Of a stretch of DNA of 64,000 nt, positions 40,636 through 50,098 are shown piece by piece. Both the position numbers and the translations under genes were made by a program. This DNA comes from Vibrio aquaticus (GTDB taxonomy: Bacteria; Pseudomonadota; Gammaproteobacteria; Enterobacterales; Vibrionaceae). Under the pieces are notes generated by a model. It did no database searches, was not told the origin of the DNA, and was given only the letters and a program-made list of their open reading frames with translations. The number at the start of each line of letters is the position of its first letter. Position 1 is the stretch's first letter. Location of the stretch: NCBI RefSeq assembly GCF_003970385.1, contig NZ_RXZH01000004.1, positions 241,528-305,527 on the forward strand, written 5' to 3'.

Positions 40636-41976
40636 ATGTACGATGTCATTTTTATCGACGACGAGAGCGATATTCGTCTTGCCATTGAACAGAGCTTCGA
40701 GCTTGAAGAGATTTCAGCTTGCTTCTTTGCCAATGCTGAAGACGCGCTGATCGCAATTAAAGAACAAGGACTGCCAAAAGTCGTCATCACCGATATTTGT
40801 TTACCTGGTTTATCAGGGGAAAATATCTTAGCGAGCATCTCGCACCAAGACCCAGACATTCCGGTGATCTTGATTACAGGTCACGGTGATATATCAATGG
40901 CGGTCAATGCACTCAGAAATGGCGCCTATGACTTTATCGAAAAACCGTTTCCGATTGAAAGGCTCATCGACACCACTCGCAGAGCCATCGATAAGCGTTC
41001 TTTGACACTTGAAAACCAAGCTCTCAAACGCAGTTTAAAAGCCAGCCAAACTCTTGGGCCTCGTATCATTGGCGATACCCCATCAATTCAAAGCTTGCGT
41101 GACACCATCATCCACATCGCAGACACCCATGCCGATATTTTATTGTTTGGTGAAACCGGGACAGGTAAAGAACTGTTTGCTCGTTCTATCCATGAACAGA
41201 GCTCCCGTCGAGAAGGTAACTTTGTCGCAATTAACTGTGGTGCAGTGGCAGAGAACCTGATTGAGAGTGAACTTTATGGCCATGAAAAAGGCGCATTCAC
41301 AGGCGCTGATAGCACCCGCATCGGTAAGCTAGAACATGCGCAAGGTGGCACCCTATTCCTAGATGAAATCGAATCCATGCCGATGCAAGCGCAAATTCGC
41401 TTGCTGCGCGTACTGCAAGAACGAGTAATTGAACGTGTGGGCTCGAATGAATTGATCCCTATTGATATCCGAGTCATCGCAGCGACTAAGGTCGATTTAA
41501 AAGTGGCGGCCTCTGAAGGGGTATTCCGTGAAGATCTCTACTATCGCCTTAATGTCGTCACGCTCGATTTACCGCCTCTCAGGCAAAGAAAGGAAGACAT
41601 TCCTACCCTATTTCACCATTTCTTATTGGTGGCCGCCTCTCGCTACGGTAAGTCAGCCCCGGCAATTGAAGCACAGCAAATCCACCAGCTGATGGCACAC
41701 GATTGGCCCGGCAATGTTCGCGAATTACGTAATGCGGCAGAGCGATTTGTGTTACTGGGGCAGCTGTCTCAACTTGATAAGTCGGCACAAGATAGCCAAG
41801 ACGTCGGCTTAGCCCAACAAGTCGCTGAGTTCGAAAAAAGCATGATTGAACAAGCCTTGAATCAATATTGCGGCCGAATTAAAGAGACAATGGAGTATCT
41901 CCAGCTACCGAGAAAAACCCTTTACGACAAAATGCAGAAACACGGTTTAGATAAAAATAACTACAAAGGTGAATAA
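40636..41976 (+). CDS. dctD: C4-dicarboxylate transport sigma-54 response regulator DctD
   Basis: NtrC-type activator, 446 aa: receiver domain (DVIFIDDESDIR, phospho-Asp in VITDICLPGLSGE near residue 52), AAA+ sigma-54 interaction domain with GETGTGKELFARSIHE near 173, the sigma-54 contact loop GAFTGAD near 222, Walker B GGTLFLDEIESM, and a C-terminal Fis-type helix-turn-helix (IKETMEYLQLPRKTLYDKM). AGGAAAG precedes the ATG. The sigma-54 promoter before dctP is its expected target. Confidence 0.93.
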   Translation: MYDVIFIDDESDIRLAIEQSFELEEISACFFANAEDALIAIKEQGLPKVVITDICLPGLSGENILASISHQDPDIPVILITGHGDISMAVNALRNGAYDFIEKPFPIERLIDTTRRAIDKRSLTLENQALKRSLKASQTLGPRIIGDTPSIQSLRDTIIHIADTHADILLFGETGTGKELFARSIHEQSSRREGNFVAINCGAVAENLIESELYGHEKGAFTGADSTRIGKLEHAQGGTLFLDEIESMPMQAQIRLLRVLQERVIERVGSNELIPIDIRVIAATKVDLKVAASEGVFREDLYYRLNVVTLDLPPLRQRKEDIPTLFHHFLLVAASRYGKSAPAIEAQQIHQLMAHDWPGNVRELRNAAERFVLLGQLSQLDKSAQDSQDVGLAQQVAEFEKSMIEQALNQYCGRIKETMEYLQLPRKTLYDKMQKHGLDKNNYKGE

Positions 41977-42077
41977 CTCGTTCACGTTTTGTTCATCAGG
42001 GCTTGGGTATAGTCACTTCATCAACGGAACTGATACCTAGGGAGTTTCCTAATTGACTCCCCCTTGCCCATAAATAG

Positions 42078-42109
42078 AAAGCCCCGGACGACTGCCTGTC
42101 CGGGGCTTT
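42078..42109. terminator. Bidirectional terminator dctD / dctM
   Basis: A very stable 12-bp stem AAAGCCCCGGAC / GTCCGGGGCTTT with an 8-nt loop between the convergent operons. Confidence 0.93.
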
Positions 42110-42138
42110 TTTTATCTAACCATTGAGTCTAGCCATCA

Positions 42139-43500
42139 CTACTTAGTGATGATTTCTGGTCCCATTAATGTTGTTGGTAACCAAGTCGATACCCATGGCA
42201 CGTACGTCACGATAATGAGGAAGAGGAACATCACGGCTACCCATGGTAGGGCCGCTTTGACCACTTGCATCATTGACATCTTCGCGACACCGGCGGTGAC
42301 AAACAAGTTGAGACCAACTGGCGGGGTTATCATGCCTATCTCCATGTTCACTACCATCATGATGCCAAGGTGAATTGGGTCGATACCAAGTGCAATCGCA
42401 ATTGGGAATACGAGCGGTGCAACGATGATCAATAGACCTGACGGCTCCATGAACTGACCACCAATCAGAAGCAATACGTTCACCACAATCAAGAACGTAA
42501 TTGGACCAAGACCGGCTGAAAGCATCGACTCTGTGATCATTTGCGGAATACGCTCTTCAGTGAGCACGTGCTTTAAGATCAGAGCATTGGCGATAATGAA
42601 CAACAGCATGATGGTCAGCTTGCCCGCTTCATACAGTGTATGTTTGGTATCTTTATGCACGAACGCTTGAACGATCTTCACCAAGGCGGGTTTCTTGTTC
42701 TCTTTGTCAGCGAATGGCCCCATGTCTTTGTAGATAAAATTCGCGATTAAGAATGAGTAAACCGCCGCTACCGCCGCCGCTTCTGTTGGGGTAAAGACAC
42801 CGCCATAGATACCACCGAGGATGATCACGACTAGCAATAAGCCCCAACTTGCATCTTTCGCCGCTGCGAACATTTCGCCCCAACCAACAAAGGGTTGCTT
42901 TGGTAGATTCTTAATACGAGCAGCAATATAGATGGCGATCATCAGCATCACACCCGCAAGCAGACCTGGGATTACACCACCAAGGAACATACGACCAACA
43001 GACACATCCGTTGCCGCCGCATACACCACCATAACGATCGATGGTGGAATCAAAATACCCAGCGTACCAGCATTACAAATCACGCCTGCAGCAAACTCTT
43101 TCGAGTAACCATTTTTGATCATACCAGCGATAACTATACTACCGATTGCGACTACGGTTGCCGGAGATGAACCTGACAATGCCGCAAACATCATACACGC
43201 CACGACCGATGCCATCGCTAGACCGCCTCTAAACCAGCCAACCATGGCAATGGCAAAGCGGATAATGCGTTTGGCTACGCCGCCGGTCGACATAAAGCTT
43301 GAAGCGAGAATGAAGAATGGAATTGCCAGTAATGTGTAGTGACCAGCAAAGGCATTAAACAGGGTTTGAGCCACCGAGGCTAATGACGCATCAGAATGCA
43401 TCATCAAAAAGACCATACTCGATAGACCAAGCGAGACGGCAATTGGCACGCCCACCAGCATGAAGCCTATCACCATGACGAATAAAAATAGGATTTCCAT
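42139..43500 (-). CDS. dctM: TRAP transporter large permease DctM
   Basis: Large membrane subunit (453 aa, about 12-13 helices) of a tripartite ATP-independent periplasmic transporter driven by the sodium or proton gradient. DctM hallmarks: GVPIAVSLGLSS near the start, ALSGSSPATVVAIGSIVIAGMIKNGY near residues 108-133, AAGVICNAGTLGILIPPSI, FTPTEAAAVAAVYS, and MEIGMITPPVGLNLFV near the end. It starts 3 bp after dctQ ends, so the two are coupled. Confidence 0.95.
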   Translation of the reverse strand: MEILFLFVMVIGFMLVGVPIAVSLGLSSMVFLMMHSDASLASVAQTLFNAFAGHYTLLAIPFFILASSFMSTGGVAKRIIRFAIAMVGWFRGGLAMASVVACMMFAALSGSSPATVVAIGSIVIAGMIKNGYSKEFAAGVICNAGTLGILIPPSIVMVVYAAATDVSVGRMFLGGVIPGLLAGVMLMIAIYIAARIKNLPKQPFVGWGEMFAAAKDASWGLLLVVIILGGIYGGVFTPTEAAAVAAVYSFLIANFIYKDMGPFADKENKKPALVKIVQAFVHKDTKHTLYEAGKLTIMLLFIIANALILKHVLTEERIPQMITESMLSAGLGPITFLIVVNVLLLIGGQFMEPSGLLIIVAPLVFPIAIALGIDPIHLGIMMVVNMEIGMITPPVGLNLFVTAGVAKMSMMQVVKAALPWVAVMFLFLIIVTYVPWVSTWLPTTLMGPEIITK

Positions 43501-43503
43501 GGC

Positions 43504-44190
43504 TTAGCGCTCCTTGCTCTTATCGTTGTTGTCTGAACTTGTTGGGACCTTCGGCTCCATCGCGTCACCCGCATCTTTCAGTTCTTCTTTTAGAGCTTCT
43601 AGCTCTTCTTCCGCTTCATGCCCCGCAATTAAGCGGTCTAACTTGCCAGAGATGATTTGTAGAGTGATTTGAGCAAAGCGGAACGTTAGCAACGCCATAC
43701 CAATCGGCAGTGCCATGTAAGGAATAAAACGCGGCATTTTTTCATAGCGTTCACCTTCATTGAGCCAATCGGCTAAGAACTGGAGCATTTCAGGCATTGG
43801 GATATCATCGGTTTCATACCAGGCACGATCAGTCGCAAATGGATACCAATAGTTCCAAGAGCCAATCAGCAACATTATCGAGAAAGCCAAACAACATGCA
43901 GCCGCAATCAGCGCATACACTTTACGTAGCTGCTCTGGGGCAAGGTTGATGATGACATCGACACCAATGTGGAAATGTTTTTTGACCCCATAAGAGGCGC
44001 CCACTAACACCATCCAGGCGAACATGAATACCGTGAGCTCTAGCGCCCACAAAATGTTGTCGTTAAACACGTATCGAAAAATGACATTGGCAAAAGTGAG
44101 CAAGGTCATTGCTCCTAAAAAGAACGCTATGAGGGTTTCCTCAATCGCATCCGTCACCTTCCCAATTCTGGCAAAAATTGACTGTTCCAT
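43504..44190 (-). CDS. dctQ: TRAP transporter small permease DctQ
   Basis: Small four-helix membrane subunit (228 aa). Helices lie at about residues 17-37, 45-63, 88-107 and 155-175; FANVIFRYVFNDNILWALELTVFMFAWMVLVGASYGVKKHFHIGVD is the conserved DctQ block. The acidic C-terminal tail (EEELEALKEELKDAGDAMEPK) is cytoplasmic. It lies between dctP and dctM; an intercistronic hairpin separates it from dctP. Confidence 0.93.
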   Translation of the reverse strand: MEQSIFARIGKVTDAIEETLIAFFLGAMTLLTFANVIFRYVFNDNILWALELTVFMFAWMVLVGASYGVKKHFHIGVDVIINLAPEQLRKVYALIAAACCLAFSIMLLIGSWNYWYPFATDRAWYETDDIPMPEMLQFLADWLNEGERYEKMPRFIPYMALPIGMALLTFRFAQITLQIISGKLDRLIAGHEAEEELEALKEELKDAGDAMEPKVPTSSDNNDKSKER

Positions 44191-44221
44191 AAGCTACTTC
44201 ACTATATCGCAGGTAAAGAAA

Positions 44222-44265
44222 GGCCCTCTTCCCGATATGCCTGTTAGTCAGGCATTAAGAGGGCC
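44222..44265 (-). terminator. Intercistronic hairpin dctP-dctQ
   Basis: GGCCCTCTT (44222-44230) pairs with AAGAGGGCC (44257-44265) and encloses an inner ATGCCTG / CAGGCAT hairpin. There is no strong T-run, so it more likely reduces read-through or protects the dctP mRNA end, giving more binding protein than permease. Confidence 0.7.
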
Positions 44266-44288
44266 AAAAGTTTAGGGGGAGATTATTA

Positions 44289-45284
44289 TTATTTGTTTGA
44301 CGCTAGCGCCGCTTCAATCAGATCAGTACCGATATCTTTTTCAAACTGCTTCCAAACAGGTTGAAGCGCGGTAACCCATTGCTGGCGCTGCTCTGGAGTC
44401 AGCGTACGAACTTCACCACCGGCTTCGATGACATTGTTCTTGTTCGCGAGATTCACTCGAGAAGACTCAGCATTACGTGTTTCCGTTACTTCTTGAATGA
44501 TTTTTGCTAACTGGTTGCGCTGATCATCGGGTAGGCCTTTCCAGAAATCTTTTGACGTCACCACTAGGTAATCAAGGATGCCGTGGTTGGTCTCAGTAAT
44601 GCCGTCCTGCACTTCAAAGAACTTCTTACCGTAGATGTTTGACCACGTGTTTTCTTGGCCGTCGATAACCTTAGTTTGTAGACCGCCATACACTTCTTTG
44701 AATGACATTTTCTGTGGGTTTGCGCCTAACTGTTCAAACTGAGCTACCAGTACGTCAGAGGCTTGAACACGGAACTTCAGACCTTGCGCATCTTCAGGCG
44801 TCAGCAGTGGTTTGTTCGCCGACATCTGTTTCATACCATTGTGCCAAAATGCCAGACCTTGCAGGCCACGACGACGCATTGCGTTTTTCAGCTTTTCACC
44901 CGACTCTGAGTTTTGGAAACGATCCACCGCTTCAACATCTTCAAATAGGAAGGGTAAATCGAAAATACGGTACTTCTTCGTGAACTTTTCAAACTTAGAA
45001 AGAGAAGGGGCAGCAAGTTGCACGTCACCGTTGAGCAGTGCTTCCAGCACTTTGTTGTCATCATAAAGCGTCGAGTTTGGGAAAACCTGCATACACATTT
45101 TTCCGTCCATTTCTTCGTTAACGCGCTTTTCGAGTAATGAAGCCGCAATACCTTTTGGGTGTTTGTCTGTATTCGTTACGTGACTGAACTTAATCACCGT
45201 TTCACCTGGATCACAGTTAGCAGCAGCATTAAAGCTCGTGACAGCAAGAATTGAAGCAGACAGTAGGGTCAATGGCTTAAACAT
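44289..45284 (-). CDS. dctP: C4-dicarboxylate TRAP substrate-binding protein DctP
   Basis: Periplasmic receptor (331 aa) with a Sec signal peptide ending AANA near residue 22. Family features are IKFSHVTNTDKHPKGIAASLLEKRV near the mature N-terminus, the ligand-carboxylate-binding Arg in LKFRVQASDVL near 170, and EVYGGLQTKVIDGQENTWSNIY near 205-226. AAGGAG precedes the ATG. A sigma-54 promoter lies about 60 bp upstream, and DctBD are encoded opposite, so the substrate is most likely succinate, fumarate or malate. Confidence 0.95.
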   Translation of the reverse strand: MFKPLTLLSASILAVTSFNAAANCDPGETVIKFSHVTNTDKHPKGIAASLLEKRVNEEMDGKMCMQVFPNSTLYDDNKVLEALLNGDVQLAAPSLSKFEKFTKKYRIFDLPFLFEDVEAVDRFQNSESGEKLKNAMRRRGLQGLAFWHNGMKQMSANKPLLTPEDAQGLKFRVQASDVLVAQFEQLGANPQKMSFKEVYGGLQTKVIDGQENTWSNIYGKKFFEVQDGITETNHGILDYLVVTSKDFWKGLPDDQRNQLAKIIQEVTETRNAESSRVNLANKNNVIEAGGEVRTLTPEQRQQWVTALQPVWKQFEKDIGTDLIEAALASNK

Positions 45285-45342
45285 TATTATTCTCCTTGTT
45301 AAATGAACAACCCCATCAATGGGTGTTGATACATAATTAAGG

Positions 45343-45357
45343 GCAATAACTGAGCCA
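45343..45357 (-). promoter_or_regulatory. Sigma-54 promoter of dctPQM
   Basis: On the minus strand TGGCTCAGTTATTGC fits the -24/-12 consensus TGGCACG-N4-TTGC, with GG and GC 12 bp apart. It predicts a transcript start near 45331, giving a leader of about 47 nt before the dctP ATG. Confidence 0.85.
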
Positions 45358-45461
45358 AGTAATTAGAAGATTAATTTGACATACAATTCAACAACTTAAC
45401 TTAAAAAAGATAGACAAGGTGTATCAACTTCAAATTTATCAACAAGGAATTGGGGGGATTT

Positions 45462-45503
45462 TCACCCATTGAAGACTCCCGAATGGGTGATATTTCACCA
45501 ATG
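45462..45503. promoter_or_regulatory. Candidate DctD upstream activating sites
   Basis: A dyad TCACCCATT (45462-45470) / AATGGGTGA (45482-45490), 11 bp apart, followed by a third half-site TCACCAATG (45495-45503). The dyad centre is about 145 bp before the predicted dctP transcript start, the usual enhancer distance for NtrC-type activators. Assignment to DctD is inference. Confidence 0.6.
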
Positions 45504-45525
45504 AATGTTTACTTCGATGAAAAAC

Positions 45526-45553
45526 AAATGGCAGCTATAAATAGCTGCCATTT
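45526..45553 (-). terminator. Terminator of the sugar ABC operon
   Basis: A perfect 11-bp stem AAATGGCAGCT / AGCTGCCATTT with a 6-nt loop, then GTTTTTC on the minus strand. It lies 142 nt past the ATPase stop codon. Confidence 0.8.
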
Positions 45554-45694
45554 TCGTTACAAGAGATGAGGTGAGCAATAAGGAGACATGACTGCCCACC
45601 TCTACTCACAATGCATGACACTCGCTTCATGCTATGTTTATAAGCTTAGTCAATAATGCATAAATTACTAACAAACATATCAATAAAAATAATA

Positions 45695-46810
45695 TTAATG
45701 AAAATCGATACGCTGCTCGCTGCTTGCATCGAAGAACACCGCTTTCGATAAATCAAAATGAAGAGGCGCCACTTGCCCAGCAGTCACATCAAATTCTGGC
45801 GACAAGCGACACGCGACTTCTTGCTCATTGACTTTAATCATCGCAATCGTATCTGGCCCTGTCGGTTCCAGCACTTCCAGCGTCAGATCCAACTTAGTGG
45901 TCGCCGTGGACTCTGCGTTCTCACTGTCTGTGATGTGTTCCGGACGAAGACCAATCACCACCTCTTTGCCATCTTGCTCTCGCATCGACGGTGGCAGATT
46001 AATGTGGTGTTCTTGACCATTGCTACCCTTAACCTTGATCACTGGCTTATCTTGCTCATTCAGATCGACCATGGTTTTAATGAAGTTCATCGATGGTGAG
46101 CCCATAAAGCCGGCCACAAACATATTATTCGGCTTGTTGTAGATCTCTTGTGGTGTACCAAGCTGCTGCAGCTCGCCATCTTTCATCACGGCAATTCGAT
46201 CGGCAAGTGTCATTGCTTCGATTTGATCGTGCGTCACGTAAACAATGGTCGTGTTCAGTTGCTGGTGCAGGCGTTTAATTTGATGACGCATTTCAACGCG
46301 CAGCTTCGCATCTAGGTTCGATAATGGTTCATCAAACAGATAGAGTTTTGGTCTGCGGGCAAGTGCGCGTCCCATTGCCACACGTTGACGCTGACCGCCC
46401 GATAACTGCGATGGTTTTCGGTCTAGCAGGTGATCAATCTGCAGCATCTCTGCGACTCTATTTACCTCTGCATCAATCTCTTCTTTGGGCATTTTACGAA
46501 TCTTCAAACCAAACTCGATGTTACCGCGTACCGTCATATTTGGATACAGCGCGTAAGACTGAAACACCATCGCAATGTCACGATCTTTTGGTTCAACCAC
46601 AGACACATCATTACCGTCAATCACGATTTCGCCCGAGCTGATATTCTCTAACCCTGCAATGGTGTTCATTAGGGTTGATTTACCACACCCTGACGGCCCA
46701 ACAAGGATAAGGAACTCGCCTGAATCAATGCTGATGTCTATCCCTTTGAGTGTTTCTTGATCCGCTTTCGGGTAGGTTTTACGGATTTGTTTTAGTTCTA
46801 GAGTTGCCAT
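45695..46810 (-). CDS. Sugar ABC transporter ATP-binding protein (MalK/UgpC/GtsD type)
   Basis: Energising subunit, 371 aa. The nucleotide-binding domain shows Walker [13 protein letters not shown] near residues 38-49, Q-loop [12 protein letters not shown], signature [17 protein letters not shown] near 135, Walker [17 protein letters not shown], and the switch His in [17 protein letters not shown]-terminal TOBE/regulatory domain follows ([26 protein letters not shown]). It ends a four-gene operon with two permeases and a binding protein; the product resembles Pseudomonas GtsD. Confidence 0.92.
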   Translation of the reverse strand: MATLELKQIRKTYPKADQETLKGIDISIDSGEFLILVGPSGCGKSTLMNTIAGLENISSGEIVIDGNDVSVVEPKDRDIAMVFQSYALYPNMTVRGNIEFGLKIRKMPKEEIDAEVNRVAEMLQIDHLLDRKPSQLSGGQRQRVAMGRALARRPKLYLFDEPLSNLDAKLRVEMRHQIKRLHQQLNTTIVYVTHDQIEAMTLADRIAVMKDGELQQLGTPQEIYNKPNNMFVAGFMGSPSMNFIKTMVDLNEQDKPVIKVKGSNGQEHHINLPPSMREQDGKEVVIGLRPEHITDSENAESTATTKLDLTLEVLEPTGPDTIAMIKVNEQEVACRLSPEFDVTAGQVAPLHFDLSKAVFFDASSEQRIDFH

Positions 46811-46815
46811 GATAA

Positions 46816-47673
46816 TTATCCTTTTACCGAACCTGCGGTTAAACCACGAACAAAGTATTTTCCTGCTAAGACATAGACGAGAAGTGTTGGTAAGGCGGCA
46901 ATAATTGCGGCGGCCATATCCACGTTATATTCCTTCACGCCAGTGCTGGTGTTGACCAAGTTATTCAGCGCAACCGTAATTGGCTGAGTTTCTGAGCCCG
47001 AGTAAACCACCCCAAATAAGAAGTCATTCCAAATCGCTGTGAACTGCCAAATAACGGTCACCATGATGATTGGCGTAGAGATCGGCAATAGGATTTTGAA
47101 GAAGATGGTAAAAAAGCCCGCTCCATCCAATTTAGCCGCTTTGACTAACTCATCAGGAATGCTGATATAGAAGTTTCTAAAGAACAGCGTCGTAAACGCC
47201 ATGCCGTAGATAACATGCACAATTACAAGACCTGCGGTGGTGTTCGCTAAGCCTAGTTTGCCAAGTACCGTTGCCATTGGCAGAAGGACAACTTGGAACG
47301 GAATAAAGCAACCAAACAGCAACAAGCTGAAAAATAGGTTAGAGCCTCTAAACTGCCATTTGGTCACAACGTAACCATTAAATGCGCCAAGCAAGGTAGA
47401 GATCGCCACGGCAGGAATCACCATCTGGAAAGAGTTCCAAAAGTAGCCTTTTACCCCTTCACACTTTACGCCGGTACACGCGCTGTCCCACGCTTTAAAC
47501 CATGCATCAAACACCCACTCGGTTGGCAAGCTCATTAAGTTACCCGCTTTGATATCAGGCAGCGTTTTGAACGAGGTAATCACCATCACAAACAGCGGCA
47601 TTAGGTAAACAACACAAAAAAACGCCAACAATGAGTAGATAAACAATCGAGAGAAATTGATACTCTGCATCAT
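46816..47673 (-). CDS. Carbohydrate ABC transporter permease 2 (MalG-like)
   Basis: Inner-membrane channel subunit (285 aa, six helices) of the CUT1 class. The EAA loop is seen as [23 protein letters not shown] near residues 180-202, and the N-terminal [14 protein letters not shown] is typical of MalG-type subunits. Its start overlaps the end of the upstream permease gene by 4 bp (ATGA), showing translational coupling. It lies 5 bp ahead of the ATPase gene. Confidence 0.92.
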   Translation of the reverse strand: MMQSINFSRLFIYSLLAFFCVVYLMPLFVMVITSFKTLPDIKAGNLMSLPTEWVFDAWFKAWDSACTGVKCEGVKGYFWNSFQMVIPAVAISTLLGAFNGYVVTKWQFRGSNLFFSLLLFGCFIPFQVVLLPMATVLGKLGLANTTAGLVIVHVIYGMAFTTLFFRNFYISIPDELVKAAKLDGAGFFTIFFKILLPISTPIIMVTVIWQFTAIWNDFLFGVVYSGSETQPITVALNNLVNTSTGVKEYNVDMAAAIIAALPTLLVYVLAGKYFVRGLTAGSVKG

Positions 47674-48593
47674 GATTTTTTCTCCCTAAGTTCCGAATAC
47701 AGATAAGGTACGAGAATCGCTAAGATACCTGCTAGCATCATCATGGCACTGGCTGCGCCAAGGCCAATCTGACCACGAGTAAACGAGTGTGCGTACATGA
47801 ACAATGCAGGAAGATCAGAAGAGTAACCCGGGCCACCCGCCGTCATTGCCGTCACTAAGTCAAAGCTCTTAATCGCGATGTGTGAAGTGATGATGACTGC
47901 GCTAAAAAATACCGGTCTCAGGCAAGGCATAATGATGCGCCCATAAATAGTTGGCAGGTTAGCGCCATCAATCTGCGCCGCTTTAATGATCGAAGAATCA
48001 ATGCCACGCAGGCCAGCTAAAAACATCGCCATCACAAATCCTGACGACTGCCATACCGCCGCGATCACTAAGGTATACACCGCCATATCCGAATCAACGA
48101 GCCAATTGAATTTAAAGTCGGTAAAGCCCCAGTCTTGCATGAGCTTCTCGATGCCAAGCCCAGGGTTGAGAATCCATTTCCAAGCCGTACCGGTAACGAT
48201 GAACGACAGTGCCATCGGGTAAAGATAGATAGTACGAATGGCCCCTTCTTGGCGGATGTTCTGATCCAACAAGATAGCGAGACCAACACCAAGGCCAATG
48301 GCCACCAGCATAAACAGCAGACCAAAAATCCCTAAGTTAGTAATGGAAGTAACCCAACGATCGTTCTCCATCAGCTTTTCATATTGAACGAAACCGACAA
48401 AATTAAATCTGGGTAAAAAACGAGAGTTGGTCATTGAAAGCGCCGCTGTCCAGAAGATGTAGCCATAAATACAGACCACAGTCACCAAGACAGTCGGTGC
48501 CAATACGATTTTCGGTAGCCAGTGCTGAAGTCGGTCTGCCCAATTAGGCTTTATGGTTGACTTCTTCTCATACCGATTCACAACATGCTCCAT
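47670..48593 (-). CDS. Carbohydrate ABC transporter permease 1 (MalF-like)
   Basis: First membrane subunit of the importer, 307 aa with about six helices. The EAA loop reads IKAAQIDGANLPTIYGRIIMPCLRP near residues 204-228. The segment AMTAGGPGYSSDLPALFMY is usual in CUT1 MalF/UgpA/GtsB proteins. It lies downstream of the binding-protein gene, from which it is separated by an intercistronic hairpin. Confidence 0.92.
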   Translation of the reverse strand: MEHVVNRYEKKSTIKPNWADRLQHWLPKIVLAPTVLVTVVCIYGYIFWTAALSMTNSRFLPRFNFVGFVQYEKLMENDRWVTSITNLGIFGLLFMLVAIGLGVGLAILLDQNIRQEGAIRTIYLYPMALSFIVTGTAWKWILNPGLGIEKLMQDWGFTDFKFNWLVDSDMAVYTLVIAAVWQSSGFVMAMFLAGLRGIDSSIIKAAQIDGANLPTIYGRIIMPCLRPVFFSAVIITSHIAIKSFDLVTAMTAGGPGYSSDLPALFMYAHSFTRGQIGLGAASAMMMLAGILAILVPYLYSELREKKS

Positions 48594-48644
48594 AACGAAT
48601 CCTTACGTCATAAATACCCAAACAAGGTCCAGTTTGGATAAAGG

Positions 48645-48681
48645 AAGGGCGAACAGGCTCCCCACAAGCCTGAACGCCCTT
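48645..48681 (-). terminator. Intercistronic hairpin between binding protein and permease genes
   Basis: AAGGGCG (48645-48651) pairs with CGCCCTT (48675-48681), with an inner CAGGCT / AGCCTG stem. It is about 27 nt past the binding-protein stop and probably lowers permease expression relative to the receptor. Confidence 0.7.
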
Positions 48682-48707
48682 TGGGGGTTTGGAGAAACGA
48701 ATGACAG

Positions 48708-49955
48708 TTAGATGGCTGCTTTTACTGCTTTCGCTAGTTTTTGCGCCGCTTGCTGAGGATCAGCATCTGCATCGTTGAAGAAGTTGGTTACGACATCATA
48801 GATTGCGCCTTGAGCATAACTGGTTGTCGATAGGCCGTGTGCCATACTCGGTACTAGGTCGCCCGATTTTGCACTCGCTTTAAAAGTCGCCATTGAATCA
48901 AGCGCACATTGGTCAAATTTCGCCATGTCCATATCTAGACGAACTGGGATCGAACCTTTGTTTAGGTTGAACACTTCTTGGAAGTCTTTAGTCAGGATGG
49001 TGCGAGCTAAGTCTTGCTGCGCTTTCTGATTGCCTTTGTCACTGAGCTCAAAGAACGCAAAACTATCAATGTTGAATGTGAATTGGCCGTTAGTACCCGG
49101 CGCTGGTGCACAGATGTAGTCTTTACCCGGTACTTTGCCTGCCGCAGTAAATTCGCCTTTTGCCCAGTCACCCATGATTTGCATTGCCGCTTCGCCGTTG
49201 ATAACCATTGAGGTTGCAACGTTCCAATCACGGCCTGGCGAGTTCGCATCAATGTAGTCACGGATTTTTTGGAACTTAGTGAACACTTCAACCATCTTGT
49301 CGCCAGATAGCGTATCCATGTCTAGCTCTACAAACGCTTTGTTGTAGTCTTCACTGCCAAGTACGTCTAGCGCTACCGCTTCAAATACCGTGGCATCCTG
49401 CCAAGGTTGACCACCGTGTGCTAAAGGCACATAACCTGCGGCTTTGATTTTCTCTGCAGCAACGAAGAACTCATCCAAGGTGGTTGGTAGCTCAACACCC
49501 GACTTCTCGAGCACTGCTGGGTTAGCCCAAATCCAGTTAACACGGTGAACATTGACCGGCACAGCCACATACTCGCCATCAAACTTCATCACGTCAGTAA
49601 CAACAGACGGTAGGATTTGATCCCAGTTTTCTTGTTTACCTGTGCTTTCCAATGATGTTAAGAAACCAAGACCACCCCACTCTTGAATGTCGTGACCTTT
49701 AATTTGAGCCGCTGACGGTGGGTTGCCTGATACCGCGCGTGTTTTTAGTACCGTCATTGCTGATTCACCGCCACCACCAGCTACTGCGAAATCTTTCCAA
49801 GTGTGGTTTTGCTTCTCGAGCATCTCTTTCAGTACCGCGGCTGATTTCGCTTCGCCACCCGCTGTCCACCAGTGAAGGACTTCCACTTCGCCCGCATTGG
49901 CAAAGTTAGCAGCAGAAAGAAGAGATAAAGTAAGTAGGGTTTTATTAAGTTTCAT
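48708..49955 (-). CDS. Sugar ABC transporter substrate-binding protein (GtsA-like, probably glucose)
   Basis: Periplasmic receptor, 415 aa, with a signal peptide ending ANA near residue 21. The mature start [20 protein letters not shown] and the [31 protein letters not shown] segment strongly recall Pseudomonas GtsA/GltB glucose-binding proteins. [17 protein letters not shown] and MGDWAKGEF are further matches to that family. First gene of the operon, 143 bp from the histidine kinase gene, with a direct repeat in that gap that may bind the regulator. Glucose or mannose as substrate is inferred from resemblance. Confidence 0.88.
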   Translation of the reverse strand: MKLNKTLLTLSLLSAANFANAGEVEVLHWWTAGGEAKSAAVLKEMLEKQNHTWKDFAVAGGGGESAMTVLKTRAVSGNPPSAAQIKGHDIQEWGGLGFLTSLESTGKQENWDQILPSVVTDVMKFDGEYVAVPVNVHRVNWIWANPAVLEKSGVELPTTLDEFFVAAEKIKAAGYVPLAHGGQPWQDATVFEAVALDVLGSEDYNKAFVELDMDTLSGDKMVEVFTKFQKIRDYIDANSPGRDWNVATSMVINGEAAMQIMGDWAKGEFTAAGKVPGKDYICAPAPGTNGQFTFNIDSFAFFELSDKGNQKAQQDLARTILTKDFQEVFNLNKGSIPVRLDMDMAKFDQCALDSMATFKASAKSGDLVPSMAHGLSTTSYAQGAIYDVVTNFFNDADADPQQAAQKLAKAVKAAI

Positions 49956-50076
49956 TATTATCTTCCATGTATTGGATTAGACATTCAGGCCAACCGCTTA
50001 ATGACCCCAAGCATTCTTGCTTGTTCATAATGGAGTCTATCCAAATAGAATTTTTTGATTGAAACAAACCGTAAAG

Positions 50077-50098
50077 ACAATGTAACAACGATGTTACA
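50077..50098 (-). promoter_or_regulatory. Candidate response-regulator box (11-bp direct repeat)
   Basis: On the minus strand TGTAACATCGT is followed directly by TGTTACATTGT (9 of 11 identical). Head-to-tail repeats one helical turn apart are typical of OmpR-family sites. It abuts the kinase stop codon and lies about 122 bp before the binding-protein ATG. Confidence 0.55.
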
